From assembly GCA_964615335.1 (NCBI GenBank), contig CAZTMT010000007.1, positions 103,444 to 167,443 on the forward strand: 64,000 bases of DNA, in the 5' to 3' direction. Shown here piece after piece: positions 1 to 7,316 of this stretch. The stretch comes from HR10 sp964615335. Lineage in GTDB: Bacteria > Acidobacteriota > Blastocatellia > HR10. Position 1 is the stretch's first letter, and each line of letters begins with the position of its first letter. The notes under the pieces are model-generated. The model was not told where the DNA came from. It ran no database searches and saw only the letters and a program-made list of their open reading frames with translations. The translations under genes and the position numbers were made by a program.

Positions 1-78
1 CTGGCAGATCGCACGAATGGACTCGTGATCTTCAGGGCGCGCATTTCGCACACAGATGCGGGCGAACATCTCCCTCAT
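1..78 (-). CDS. GNAT family N-acetyltransferase, N-terminal fragment (cut by window edge)
   Basis: Only the first 26 codons are inside the window. The ATG overlaps the fabF stop codon as ATGA, so it is probably translated by coupling from fabF. The visible residues begin MREMFARICVRNARPEDHES; the pattern VRNARPEDHESI, a first beta strand followed by a helix, is the usual opening of GNAT acetyltransferases, which move an acetyl group from acetyl-CoA to an amine. The acetyl-CoA-binding motif lies outside the window, so the substrate cannot be judged. A second in-frame ATG lies three codons later and could be the true start. Confidence 0.6.
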   Translation of the reverse strand, partial: MREMFARICVRNARPEDHESIRAICQ

Positions 79-1304
79 GAGACCCTCCGCGCGACGAGGA
101 CGGCGTTGATGCCTCCGAAAGCGAAGGAATTTGAGACGACGACCGAGAGCTTCTGCTCGCGGGCGTGATTGGGGACATAGTCGAGATCGCACTCGGGATC
201 GGGCTCGGTATAATGCGCCGTAGGGGGGATGATCCCGTGCTGCAGGGCCAGAAGGGCAGCGGCGAATTCCAGAGCCCCGGCTGCTCCCATCGTATGCCCA
301 TGCACGGCCTTGGTCGAACTGACAGCCAGGCGTCGGGCGTGCTCTCCGAAGACGCGCTTGATGGCTTCGGTTTCGATGCGATCGTTCGCCCGCGTCGCCG
401 TCCCGTGCGCGTTGATGTAGTCCACAGCTTCGGGAGGAAGCTGCGCCTCTTCGAGCGCCCATTGCATGGCGCGCGCTGGGCCTTCGACGGAAGGATCCGT
501 GATGTGGCTCGCATCGGCCGAGGTCCCGTAGCCGAGGATCTCGGCATAGATGCGCGCCCCCCGCGCGCGCGCATGCTCGTACTCCTCCAGAAGCAAGACG
601 GCAGCTCCCTCCCCCACGACCATTCCCTCGCGATCGCGACTGAAGGGACGACAGGCGCGCGCCGGATCGCCCGCGCCGCTGGCCAGCACGCGCAGCGCTT
701 CCCAGGCCCTCATGACGCCCGGCGTGAGGGGGGCATCGGCCCCTCCGGCGAGCATCGCATCAGCCCGTCCATACTTGATCTGATGGTAGGCCCAGCCGAT
801 CGCCTGCGCGCCCGACGCACAGGCTGTACTGATGGCCAGAATCGGACCCCGCGCCGAGAAGGACATGGAGATCTGAGACGCCGCCGCATTGTACATGATG
901 CGGGGGATCGTGAGCGGATGGAGTCGCGGATTCCTCTGACCATACAACCGTTCATACCCGGCTTCCAGCGTCTCCATCCCTCCGAAGGATGTCCCCAGAG
1001 AGACGCCAAAACGCCAGCACTCGGCTTCCGTCGGCGAGAAGCCCGAATCGGCCAGAGCCTCGCGCGCAGCGACCAGGGCGAACTGCGTGAACCGATCGAG
1101 CATCCCCAGTTGCTTTGCCGTGAAATGAGCGGAGGGATCAAAATCTTTCACTTCGGCAGCGACTTTGACGCTCAAGCCGTCGGTCGGAAAGCGCGTGATC
1201 TCACCGACCCCCGAACGCGCCCGCACGAGATTTTCGAAGAACTCGGCCGGGGTCTTTCCCACGGCCGAAATCACACCAAGTCCCGTGATCACAACTCGTC
1301 GCAT
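75..1304 (-). CDS. fabF: beta-ketoacyl-ACP synthase II
   Basis: This enzyme condenses malonyl-ACP with acyl-ACP in each elongation round of type II fatty acid synthesis in the cytoplasm. The 409 residues match the family length. The nucleophile sits in STACASG (about Cys162) and the catalytic histidines in INAHGTAT (His300) and KAVHGHTMG (His337), giving the Cys-His-His triad. The C-terminal NSFAFGGINA segment is also typical. The start MRRVVITGLG is the conserved family N-terminus, with a GGAGGAG-type ribosome binding site just upstream. It follows the acyl carrier protein gene by about 100 bp on the same strand, the usual acpP-fabF pairing, and overlaps the next gene by ATGA. All key residues are present. 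Confidence 0.97.
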   Translation of the reverse strand: MRRVVITGLGVISAVGKTPAEFFENLVRARSGVGEITRFPTDGLSVKVAAEVKDFDPSAHFTAKQLGMLDRFTQFALVAAREALADSGFSPTEAECWRFGVSLGTSFGGMETLEAGYERLYGQRNPRLHPLTIPRIMYNAAASQISMSFSARGPILAISTACASGAQAIGWAYHQIKYGRADAMLAGGADAPLTPGVMRAWEALRVLASGAGDPARACRPFSRDREGMVVGEGAAVLLLEEYEHARARGARIYAEILGYGTSADASHITDPSVEGPARAMQWALEEAQLPPEAVDYINAHGTATRANDRIETEAIKRVFGEHARRLAVSSTKAVHGHTMGAAGALEFAAALLALQHGIIPPTAHYTEPDPECDLDYVPNHAREQKLSVVVSNSFAFGGINAVLVARRVS

Positions 1305-1403
1305 GCTCTCCTCCTTTCAAAGGGAAGGGAGCGCGGCACGCCCGGAAGGGGACATCTGGATTCTTCGAACGTGCGGCGCACGTCCGGTGCGGCGAGAAGC
1401 TCA

Positions 1404-1673
1404 TCAGGAGGCGGGTTCCGCCGAGTACCCGATTCCCTCCGTCCGTTCGAAGACCATCCGGAGCCGCTCGATGACATCCCGCACCGAACGCATCCCCACG
1501 GCGATGTTCTCCGGGATGGAAACCTTGAACTCCTCTTCCAGTTCGAAGATGATCTCCAGGCCCATGAGCGAGTCCACGCCCAGCTCTTCAAATGTCGCTT
1601 CGGGATGGATCCGCTCCGGATCGAGATGACACGCGCGCGCGATCGCTCGAATCACCCGCTCTTGCAGTTCCAT
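1404..1673 (-). CDS. acpP: acyl carrier protein
   Basis: An 89-residue acyl carrier protein that carries the growing fatty acyl chain on a phosphopantetheine arm. The attachment site is the serine of GVDSLMGLE (Ser35), and the surrounding acidic helix is typical of the family. I chose the ATG at 1673 (MELQERVIRA) because family members start there. The open frame extends upstream, but those extra residues are not ACP-like. No strong ribosome binding site is visible ahead of this ATG. The gene is slightly longer than the usual 75-80 residues because of a short C-terminal tail. It lies between purN and fabF on the same strand, so it supplies the FabF substrate carrier. Confidence 0.93.
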   Translation of the reverse strand: MELQERVIRAIARACHLDPERIHPEATFEELGVDSLMGLEIIFELEEEFKVSIPENIAVGMRSVRDVIERLRMVFERTEGIGYSAEPAS

Positions 1674-1861
1674 AGTCGCACCCGCCCGCTCTCTAGTGTG
1701 AAGCTTTTTAATATCGCAAATCCTCCGGGAAGTCAACGGCCGCCCGACACCAAGCCCATCACAGAACCTCTGTCTTCACACATGAGCCTTGGTGAGGTCC
1801 TGAACCTTCTCCTCTCGTGCCGGCGCGCCGGAGGCGCTCGAAAGAATCGGCCCGCTCCCTT

Positions 1862-2479
1862 TCAGTCGCTCGGTTTCCGCAGGACGCGCCTCCCCTCGAT
1901 GCGATAGTTCCCGCTCAGAACGAGCGCGACGGCCTGCACATACAACCGATGCTCCTCGGCCAGAATGCGCGCCGAGAGCGTCTCCACCGTATCGTCATCG
2001 TAGACGGGGACGGCCGCCTGCGCGATGATCGGCCCATGATCCATCTTCTCATCCACGAAATGGACCGTGCAGCCGGAGATCTTAACGCCGTACTCGAGGG
2101 CCTGACGCTGCGCCTCCAGTCCCGGGAAGGCCGGCAGAAGCGAGGGATGAATGTTCAGGACGCGCCCGGGAAACTCGCTCAGAAAATAGGGACTCAGCAG
2201 GCGCATATATCCGGCCAGGCAGACCAGCTCGACCTGACGCTTCTTCAGCTCGGCCACCAGACGCCGCTCGTGCTCTTCGCGACTCAAGCCCTGATGAGGA
2301 ATGACCAGCGTCTCCACGCCGTGCGCCCGAGCTTTCTCCAATCCCGGAGCACCGGCGACGTTGCTGATGACCAGGGCGACCTCCGCATCCAGCTCTCCGC
2401 GCTCGGTCGCCTCGATCAGAGCGAGCATGTTCGAGCCTCGACCGGAGATCAAAATGCCGATCTTCTTCTTGCTCCCCAT
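1862..2479 (-). CDS. purN: phosphoribosylglycinamide formyltransferase
   Basis: This cytoplasmic enzyme transfers a formyl group from 10-formyl-tetrahydrofolate to GAR, the third step of purine synthesis. At 205 residues it has normal length. The phosphate-binding loop GRGSN is at 13-17, the catalytic Asn and His are in NIHPSLLP (Asn109, His111), and the catalytic Asp is in the DHGPI segment (Asp147). It lies 70 bp downstream of purM on the same strand, the classic purMN arrangement. Between the two there is only a short spacer with no obvious terminator, so they are probably cotranscribed. Confidence 0.97.
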   Translation of the reverse strand: MGSKKKIGILISGRGSNMLALIEATERGELDAEVALVISNVAGAPGLEKARAHGVETLVIPHQGLSREEHERRLVAELKKRQVELVCLAGYMRLLSPYFLSEFPGRVLNIHPSLLPAFPGLEAQRQALEYGVKISGCTVHFVDEKMDHGPIIAQAAVPVYDDDTVETLSARILAEEHRLYVQAVALVLSGNYRIEGRRVLRKPSD

Positions 2480-2549
2480 AGGCGCCTGTGAACGTTCGGA
2501 GAGGACACCGACTCATCGGACCGGCACTCTCGCCGAACCGTCCTCTGGC

Positions 2550-3596
2550 TCACCTCCCCTCCGACGAGAGGAGGACGACTTCCCCCTGACCGACGATGAC
2601 ACGCCCGATCTCGTACGCGGGCTCCCCCAGTTGGCGGAAATGCTCCAGAACCACAGGAACGTCCGAGGGCGCGACGATCACCATCATCCCGATCCCCATG
2701 TTGAACGTGCGATACATCTCGCGGGGTTCGAGCCCGCCTAACCGCTGCAGCAGACGAAACACGGGAAGGATCGGCCAGCTCCCTTCCCGAATCTCCACAG
2801 CGCATCCCTCGGGAAGGACGCGCGGGATGTTCTCCAGAAATCCCCCCCCGGTGATGTGCACGAGCCCTTTGATGCGCCCGCTCTCCAGAAGGCCCCCAAG
2901 CAGGGGGAGATAGTTCCGATGCGGTTTGAGCAATTCCTCCCCGACGGAACATCCCAGTTCATCCACCTGCGTCTGCACGCTCCACTGAGCGACCTCGAAG
3001 AAGAGCTTGCGCGCCAGGCTGTAGCCATTCGTATGCAGGCCGAGCGAAGCCAGCCCGAGCACCACGTCGCCGGGTTCGATGCGCCGACCATCCAGCAAGC
3101 GCTCGCGCTCGACAAGTCCGACGATGAAGCCGACCAGATCGTACTCGCCCGGGGCATAGACGCCAGGCATCTCGGCGGTCTCTCCCCCCACAAGCGCACA
3201 TCCCGATTCCCGGCACCCCCGCACGAGCCCCTTGACGATCTCCGCCACGATCTCCGGAACCAGTTTCCCCATCGCGATGTAGTCCAGAAAGAAAAGCGGC
3301 CGCGCCCCATGAACGAGGATGTCGTTCACACAATGCGCGACCAGATCATATCCGACCGTATCATGCCGACCGACGAGCGTCGCGACCTTCAGCTTAGTCC
3401 CCACCCCATCCACGCTCGCGACGAGAACAGGATCGCGATAGGCCGAGAAGTCCGCGCGGAAGAGCGCACCAAATCCCCCGATGTCCATGAGGACGTCCGG
3501 AGTGAACGTCGTTCGCGCCAGCCGCCCGATGGCCTCCTTCGCCGCCCGCGCGGCCTCGCGATCCACACCGGCTTCCCGATACGTGATCCGTCGCAT
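2550..3596 (-). CDS. purM: phosphoribosylformylglycinamidine cyclo-ligase (AIR synthetase)
   Basis: PurM uses ATP to close the imidazole ring of AIR in purine synthesis. The 348-residue protein starts MRRITYREAGVD and carries the family signatures SVDGVGTKLK (about residues 65-74), CVNDILVHGA and GGETAEMPGVY, plus the glycine-rich ITGGGFLENIPR segment near the C-terminus. It shares the PurM/ThiL ATP-binding fold with thiL further along. The ATG has no clear ribosome binding site; a TATGTT hexamer lies about 14 bp ahead of it (near 3613), so a very short leader is possible. purN follows. Confidence 0.97.
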   Translation of the reverse strand: MRRITYREAGVDREAARAAKEAIGRLARTTFTPDVLMDIGGFGALFRADFSAYRDPVLVASVDGVGTKLKVATLVGRHDTVGYDLVAHCVNDILVHGARPLFFLDYIAMGKLVPEIVAEIVKGLVRGCRESGCALVGGETAEMPGVYAPGEYDLVGFIVGLVERERLLDGRRIEPGDVVLGLASLGLHTNGYSLARKLFFEVAQWSVQTQVDELGCSVGEELLKPHRNYLPLLGGLLESGRIKGLVHITGGGFLENIPRVLPEGCAVEIREGSWPILPVFRLLQRLGGLEPREMYRTFNMGIGMMVIVAPSDVPVVLEHFRQLGEPAYEIGRVIVGQGEVVLLSSEGR

Positions 3597-4011
3597 GAGC
3601 GAGGAAACTTAACATATCCTCCGCACGCCCGCCAAGAAAAAGCCCGCGCCCTCTGCCGCACGGTGCTCTCCCGCAAAAGAGGAAAATCCTCCGGGGCGGG
3701 CGAAAACTTCCGGGAAAAATATTTCGGCCTCTTTCCCCCGAGCGCTTCCGCTTCTCTGTCATCCACGCGCGGGAAGCAACGTCATTCTCAAAACGGGCCG
3801 ATGCCAGCTCCAGGCTATTCTCGGTCGCTCTCTTTGAGGATTCCCGGCGGAAAGAACGCTCGGAGCGCCATGCTCACGTCCCCGCACCCGGTCGCCGTGT
3901 AAAAAAAGGTTCAGCCGTCTTGCTCAGCTTCATGGGTGCGGGATAACCAACTTCTCCGCGTCGCTTAACACTTCCGCAAGCTGTCTTCACCCCCCATCGC
4001 CGAAAAGGGGC
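3597..4011. other. intergenic region with one diverged interspersed repeat copy
   Basis: No gene is supported here between the divergently transcribed purM and the 4.0 kb cluster. The only recognisable content is a diverged single copy of the repeat seen as a tandem array near 13 kb: around 3797-3840 the words GGGCCGATGCC, AGGCTATTCTCGGTCGCTC and TTTGAGG follow the same order as GGGCT-ACGCCC, GGGCTATTCTCTGTCGC and GGGGGCTTT there. Short open frames cross it but have no family features. Confidence 0.5.
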
Positions 4012-4032
4012 TTGACAGACAGACAGTATAAT
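4012..4032 (+). promoter_or_regulatory. promoter-like module with abnormally close TTGACA and TATAAT boxes
   Basis: A perfect TTGACA (4012-4017) and a perfect TATAAT (4027-4032) are separated by only 9 bp of GACA-type repeats. Normal sigma-70 spacing is 16-18 bp, and no other -35 box sits at the right distance. The same arrangement, with 5 bp instead of 9, occurs on the minus strand at 45505-45521 ahead of another cysteine-rich gene. Both are followed by a GGCC-containing stretch and a ribosome binding site. The element probably drives the cysteine-rich gene starting at 4078; the way it is read is unknown. Confidence 0.55.
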
Positions 4033-4077
4033 AGGGCCGTCAAAGCTGGACCGAGTTCAGCATGGAGGAGAGACATT

Positions 4078-4821
4078 TTGATCCTTCACTTCGCGAAAAT
4101 CCCCTCTGATCTCACTGTGCGGGCGGCCGATTTCTCCTTCCCTCTCGGTTACACCCATCCCATAGAGGCGGGCCAGAGAATGGACTCTATACGGATAAGG
4201 GCTCCCCTGTGCTCGGCCCCAGGGGTGAGAAGCTTCACCCCAGAAAGGCTCCTTCAGCAGGAGATGGAGCTTCAGGGGGAAGAGATCTGTGATCCTTCTT
4301 TGGACGCATCTCTTGGCCTTGGCTTCTTCCAATGCGATCTCTCCACGATCTTTATCTCATTCTGCGAGAGCGGAAACAACGAAGGTTGCGAATGGCTTCT
4401 TCAAATCTGTAGGGATAGATGTCGCTCCACAGCAGAGAATTCCGTCTTCGCCCTTCGCGCCGATGTGACGCAGGATATACTAGCGGGATGTGTTGGATGC
4501 TGTGCCGTCGCAAATCCAGTTTTCATAGCCGCCTGCTGCGGCGCTGTTGTGTACCTGTCCCATCAGTATTTTGAAGCCCAGTGTGGTATAATCCGCTCCG
4601 AATACGACAATTGCCTTTCTGGCTGCGATCAAGAATACTGCGAATGCTCAAGCCGAATCGGGTTTGTAGATGTGCAGAGCAGAACGTCTGCGACTGCTGC
4701 AGGGTCTACCTGTCTGCAACTTCTCGTTAAGGAGGAAAGCCATGTCTCGAAGGATACGGAAACCTCTCTTGACGGGATTTGTGATGGGTCTTTTCTGGGC
4801 CACTGCGTGGGGCCAGAGTGA
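4078..4821 (+). CDS. cysteine-rich protein of unknown function, probably frameshifted near 4650
   Basis: I do not recognise a family. I chose the TTG at 4078 because GGAGGAGA (4064-4071) sits at ideal distance; ATG 4180 is the alternative. The frame holds about 17 cysteines, many paired (GCVGCC, AACC), around a hydrophobic segment (about residues 140-165 of the product), and has no clear signal peptide. From about 4650 the cysteine pattern stops in this frame but continues in another one (codons for CRCAEQNVCDCCR) that ends at the TAA at 4728-4730, right before the next gene's ribosome binding site. One missing base in the GGG near 4651 would join the two. As it stands the frame overlaps the next gene by 80 bp, which is unlikely. 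The pattern distantly recalls halocin-C8-like cysteine-rich bacteriocin domains; that is a guess. Confidence 0.55.
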   Translation: MILHFAKIPSDLTVRAADFSFPLGYTHPIEAGQRMDSIRIRAPLCSAPGVRSFTPERLLQQEMELQGEEICDPSLDASLGLGFFQCDLSTIFISFCESGNNEGCEWLLQICRDRCRSTAENSVFALRADVTQDILAGCVGCCAVANPVFIAACCGAVVYLSHQYFEAQCGIIRSEYDNCLSGCDQEYCECSSRIGFVDVQSRTSATAAGSTCLQLLVKEESHVSKDTETSLDGICDGSFLGHCVGPE

Positions 4822-5485
4822 TCCGGCAAAGCTCATTCAGCAGATCGAGGCACAAAGGAAACAGATCGCCCAGATGAAACTGGAAGGGCTCGTCATCACT
4901 GAGGTTCACTTCGAGGGCATGACCAAGCGGTGGGAGCGAGCCTTTTCGCTGGCTTTCAAGCGGCCAAACTTCTTTCGGCTGGAGGTCAAGGACGACTTCT
5001 CGCCAAAGCTTCTGGTCTCGGATGGAGAGTGGGTATGGCAGTTCCTCGAGCGCAACGGTACCTATATGAAAAGGCCGGCAGCCACCTACCCTCGCTGGTT
5101 CGACACCTGGGTTGGGATATTCATCCCTGAGCAGTTCGCGGAGTCCACAACATTACATCCTCCGGAGCCAGGTCTTTTGGGCGAGGTCACGCAAACGGGT
5201 CAAGAGGAATTAGAGCTGCAGCCGGGTCAACACGTCCTCTGCTACGTTTTCGAAGCCCAGATGAAGCGGAAGCACCCCATGTACGAGCAAGCTCGCCTGA
5301 AGATATGGATTGGGATTGATGACGCACTCCCGCGGAAGATCGAGGGCACGTTCATCCCTCAGCCCACACGGCGCGAGTCTCTGGCCAGGGCTACAATTCT
5401 TGTGAGAAGCATCGAGCTGGAACCTAGGCTCTCCGAATCCCTGTTCGTCTTCGTTCCCCCAGCGAACGCGAAGCCCATCCGGTGA
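4742..5485 (+). CDS. exported LolA-like / DUF2092-like protein
   Basis: A 247-residue protein with a signal peptide (MSRRIRKPLLTGFVMGLFWA, cleaved near TAWGQ). The mature part has the beta-rich pattern of outer-membrane lipoprotein-sorting (LolA-like) and DUF2092 proteins: a helix (QIEAQRKQIAQM), then strands such as RPNFFRLEV, LLVSDGEWVWQF and YVFEAQMKR. The ATG at 4742 follows a strong AAGGAGG. It probably acts in the periplasm, binding a lipid or acyl chain, but the ligand is unknown. It sits just after the cysteine-rich gene and probably shares its transcript, so the two may work together. The lolCE/lolD genes are elsewhere in the window (29.6-31.6 kb). Confidence 0.7.
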   Translation: MSRRIRKPLLTGFVMGLFWATAWGQSDPAKLIQQIEAQRKQIAQMKLEGLVITEVHFEGMTKRWERAFSLAFKRPNFFRLEVKDDFSPKLLVSDGEWVWQFLERNGTYMKRPAATYPRWFDTWVGIFIPEQFAESTTLHPPEPGLLGEVTQTGQEELELQPGQHVLCYVFEAQMKRKHPMYEQARLKIWIGIDDALPRKIEGTFIPQPTRRESLARATILVRSIELEPRLSESLFVFVPPANAKPIR

Positions 5486-5619
5486 GGTGAGACGGGAAGC
5501 TTCAGCGAACGATCTCGGCCATCCGCTCAGGGACACCTGTGCACGGGGAGACTTCTCGGGTCCCGTGATGGACGTCTTCGGCGCTCTGAACCCTCGAAAG
5601 AGGGGGAGAGTGCTGGCGA

Positions 5620-5648
5620 TTGCGCCCGCCACGCCCGGGTGGTATACT
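5620..5648 (+). promoter_or_regulatory. sigma-70-like promoter of the FKBP gene
   Basis: TTGCGC (5620-5625) and TATACT (5643-5648) are separated by exactly 17 bp. Transcription would start near 5655 and give a leader of about 120 nt before the ATG at 5778. The leader holds the terminator-like hairpin listed next. Confidence 0.6.
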
Positions 5649-5654
5649 CTCAGG

Positions 5655-5734
5655 CGATCATAACCGGTTGTGGGTTTTGAGTGACAGACGCAGTGGCTCA
5701 TGACCCCCGACGGGTTATGAGCCGATTTTCTTTG
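5655..5734 (+). promoter_or_regulatory. attenuator-like leader with terminator hairpin and alternative pairing
   Basis: A 12-bp stem (GGCTCATGACCC at 5695-5706 with GGGTTATGAGCC at 5712-5723, one G-U pair, loop CCGAC) is followed by GATTTTCTTT, the form of an intrinsic terminator. CATAACC at 5659-5665 is complementary to GGTTATG at 5713-5719, the 3' arm of that stem, so two mutually exclusive folds are possible. This lies between the promoter and the FKBP start codon, suggesting transcription attenuation; it could equally be a short terminated small RNA. No known riboswitch family is recognised. Confidence 0.55.
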
Positions 5735-5777
5735 TGCCGACGCGCCATGTGGAGCGTCGCGGAAAAAGGAGAGCGAG

Positions 5778-6209
5778 ATGGGTCAAAGAGCTGAGAGAGG
5801 AAACATCGTTCGCGTCCACTATACGGGACGGCTGCGAGATGGGTTCGTCTTCGACTCCTCGGAGGGAGGGGAACCGCTGGAATTCGTCATCGGAGCGGGC
5901 ATGGTGATCCCGGGCTTCGAGCGGGCCGTCATCGGCATGCAGGTCGGGGAGAAGAAGACCGTGGAAATCCCTCCCGAAGAGGCCTATGGGGCTTATGTCG
6001 AAGAGTTCGTCAAGGAAGTGCCCCGCTCGGAGCTGCGCGTGGATTTCGAACTGGTCGAGGGGATGACGCTGGAGCTGCATACGGAGTCCGGGCGAGTGAT
6101 CCCCATCACGGTAGCCAAGCTCACCGAAGATACGGTGACGCTTGATGCGAACCATCCCCTGGCCGGGCAGACGCTCATCTTCGATATCGAGCTGGTCTCC
6201 ATCGCCTGA
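5778..6209 (+). CDS. FKBP-type peptidyl-prolyl cis-trans isomerase, SlyD-like
   Basis: A 143-residue cytoplasmic proline isomerase and folding helper. The N-terminal half has FKBP-fold signatures: VRVHYTGRL, DGFVFDSSEGGEPLEFVIG and MVIPGFERAVIGMQVGEKK. The insert between the FKBP strands (about residues 68-125, starting IPPEEAYGAY) is the SlyD-type chaperone insert, and the protein ends FDIELVSIA. It lacks the histidine- and cysteine-rich metal-binding tail of E. coli SlyD. AAAAGGAGAG sits six bases before the ATG. It is a single-gene unit facing thiL, with its own promoter and a possible attenuator upstream. Confidence 0.93.
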   Translation: MGQRAERGNIVRVHYTGRLRDGFVFDSSEGGEPLEFVIGAGMVIPGFERAVIGMQVGEKKTVEIPPEEAYGAYVEEFVKEVPRSELRVDFELVEGMTLELHTESGRVIPITVAKLTEDTVTLDANHPLAGQTLIFDIELVSIA

Positions 6210-6235
6210 TCGAAGCGACACCGGATGAGAATGAC

Positions 6236-6277
6236 GCGCCCTCCTGACGGCAAGAGTTCCCGGTCAGGGGAAGGCGC
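6236..6277. terminator. hairpin between convergent FKBP and thiL genes
   Basis: GCGCC (6236-6240) and CCTGAC (6243-6248) pair with GTCAGG (6263-6268) and GGCGC (6273-6277), forming a strong stem interrupted by a small bulge. It lies exactly between the two converging stop codons and could stop transcription from both sides. There is no long T tract, so it may act more as a stabilising 3' hairpin. Confidence 0.5.
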
Positions 6278-6278
6278 T

Positions 6279-7316
6279 TCAGCGGTCCTTGGGCGTCTCC
6301 CGCGGGTCTTGCGGAAGGGATACCCTCTGGCGGAAATGCTCGTATCCGCGCGGTCGAAGGGGCTCGCGCCGCCCCGCGCGCTCCAGGTAGATCTGCCCGA
6401 CGTCTTCGATCGTGCGCCCGATGCAGGTCACCGGAAGATCGGGGAAGCGCGCTTTCATCTCCTCGAGCCGATGCGCGTGCTCTTCTCTCACCGTGAAGAG
6501 AAGCTCGTAGTCTTCCCCTCCATGCAGGGCCATGTCTAGGGGATCAGCGCCGAACTCGCGCGCTTCGGCGACAAGGGGAAGCGCATCGGCGACAAGACAC
6601 GCTCCCACGCGGCTCTCCCGGCAGAGATGGTGCAGGTCTCCGGAGAGGCCATCGCTCAGGTCAATCATCGCGCGCGCTAACCCTTCTTCGGCCAGATATT
6701 GTCCGATCGCGAGGCGGGGTTCCGGAGCGAGATGGGCCAAGAGGGGGCGTCGCACGCGTTCGGGCAGATCATCGCTCAGCCGATAGCCTCGCCGGAGCAA
6801 CTCCAGTCCGAGAGCCGAGAGGCCCAGCCGACCGGTGACATAGATGCGCTCTCCCGGTCCGGCCCCGTCGCGGCGCACGACGCGCTGCGCCGCGCATTCC
6901 CCAATGAGTGTGACGTGGGCGCTCAGTCCCGCGGGCGACGCGGCGAGATTCCCCCCGATGAGCACAACGCCATACCGATGGGCCGCCGCCATCATCCCCT
7001 CCAGAAAGGCTTCCAGATAAGCTTCATCGAGATCCGCAGGAACGGAGAGCGAGAGGAGGAAGAAACGGGGGCGTCCCCCCATGGCGGCAATATCGCTGAT
7101 GTTCACCGCGAGCGCCTTCTGCCCCAGCAACGGCGCTGGCGCATACTCGCGGCGAAAATGAACGCCTTCCACAAGGGCGTCCGTTGTCACCAGCCACCAG
7201 GATTCCGACGACAGCTCGAGGATCGCCGCGTCGTCTCCGATCCCCCGGATGACACCGGGGGCCGAGCGGGGCGCCATCTCCCGAATCTTCCGAATCCACT
7301 CGAATTCACCTCTCAT
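6279..7316 (-). CDS. thiL: thiamine-monophosphate kinase
   Basis: ThiL phosphorylates thiamine monophosphate to thiamine diphosphate, the final step to the cofactor. The protein has 345 residues. GIGDDAAI (about 25-32) binds Mg-ATP, and TTDALVEGVHF, NISDIAAMGG and MIDLSDGLSGDL are ThiL signatures with the conserved metal-binding aspartates. The ATG overlaps the end of the response regulator gene by 11 bp, so it is coupled to it and belongs to the same operon. Its link to a two-component system is unexplained and may only reflect cotranscription. Confidence 0.95.
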   Translation of the reverse strand: MRGEFEWIRKIREMAPRSAPGVIRGIGDDAAILELSSESWWLVTTDALVEGVHFRREYAPAPLLGQKALAVNISDIAAMGGRPRFFLLSLSVPADLDEAYLEAFLEGMMAAAHRYGVVLIGGNLAASPAGLSAHVTLIGECAAQRVVRRDGAGPGERIYVTGRLGLSALGLELLRRGYRLSDDLPERVRRPLLAHLAPEPRLAIGQYLAEEGLARAMIDLSDGLSGDLHHLCRESRVGACLVADALPLVAEAREFGADPLDMALHGGEDYELLFTVREEHAHRLEEMKARFPDLPVTCIGRTIEDVGQIYLERAGRREPLRPRGYEHFRQRVSLPQDPRETPKDR

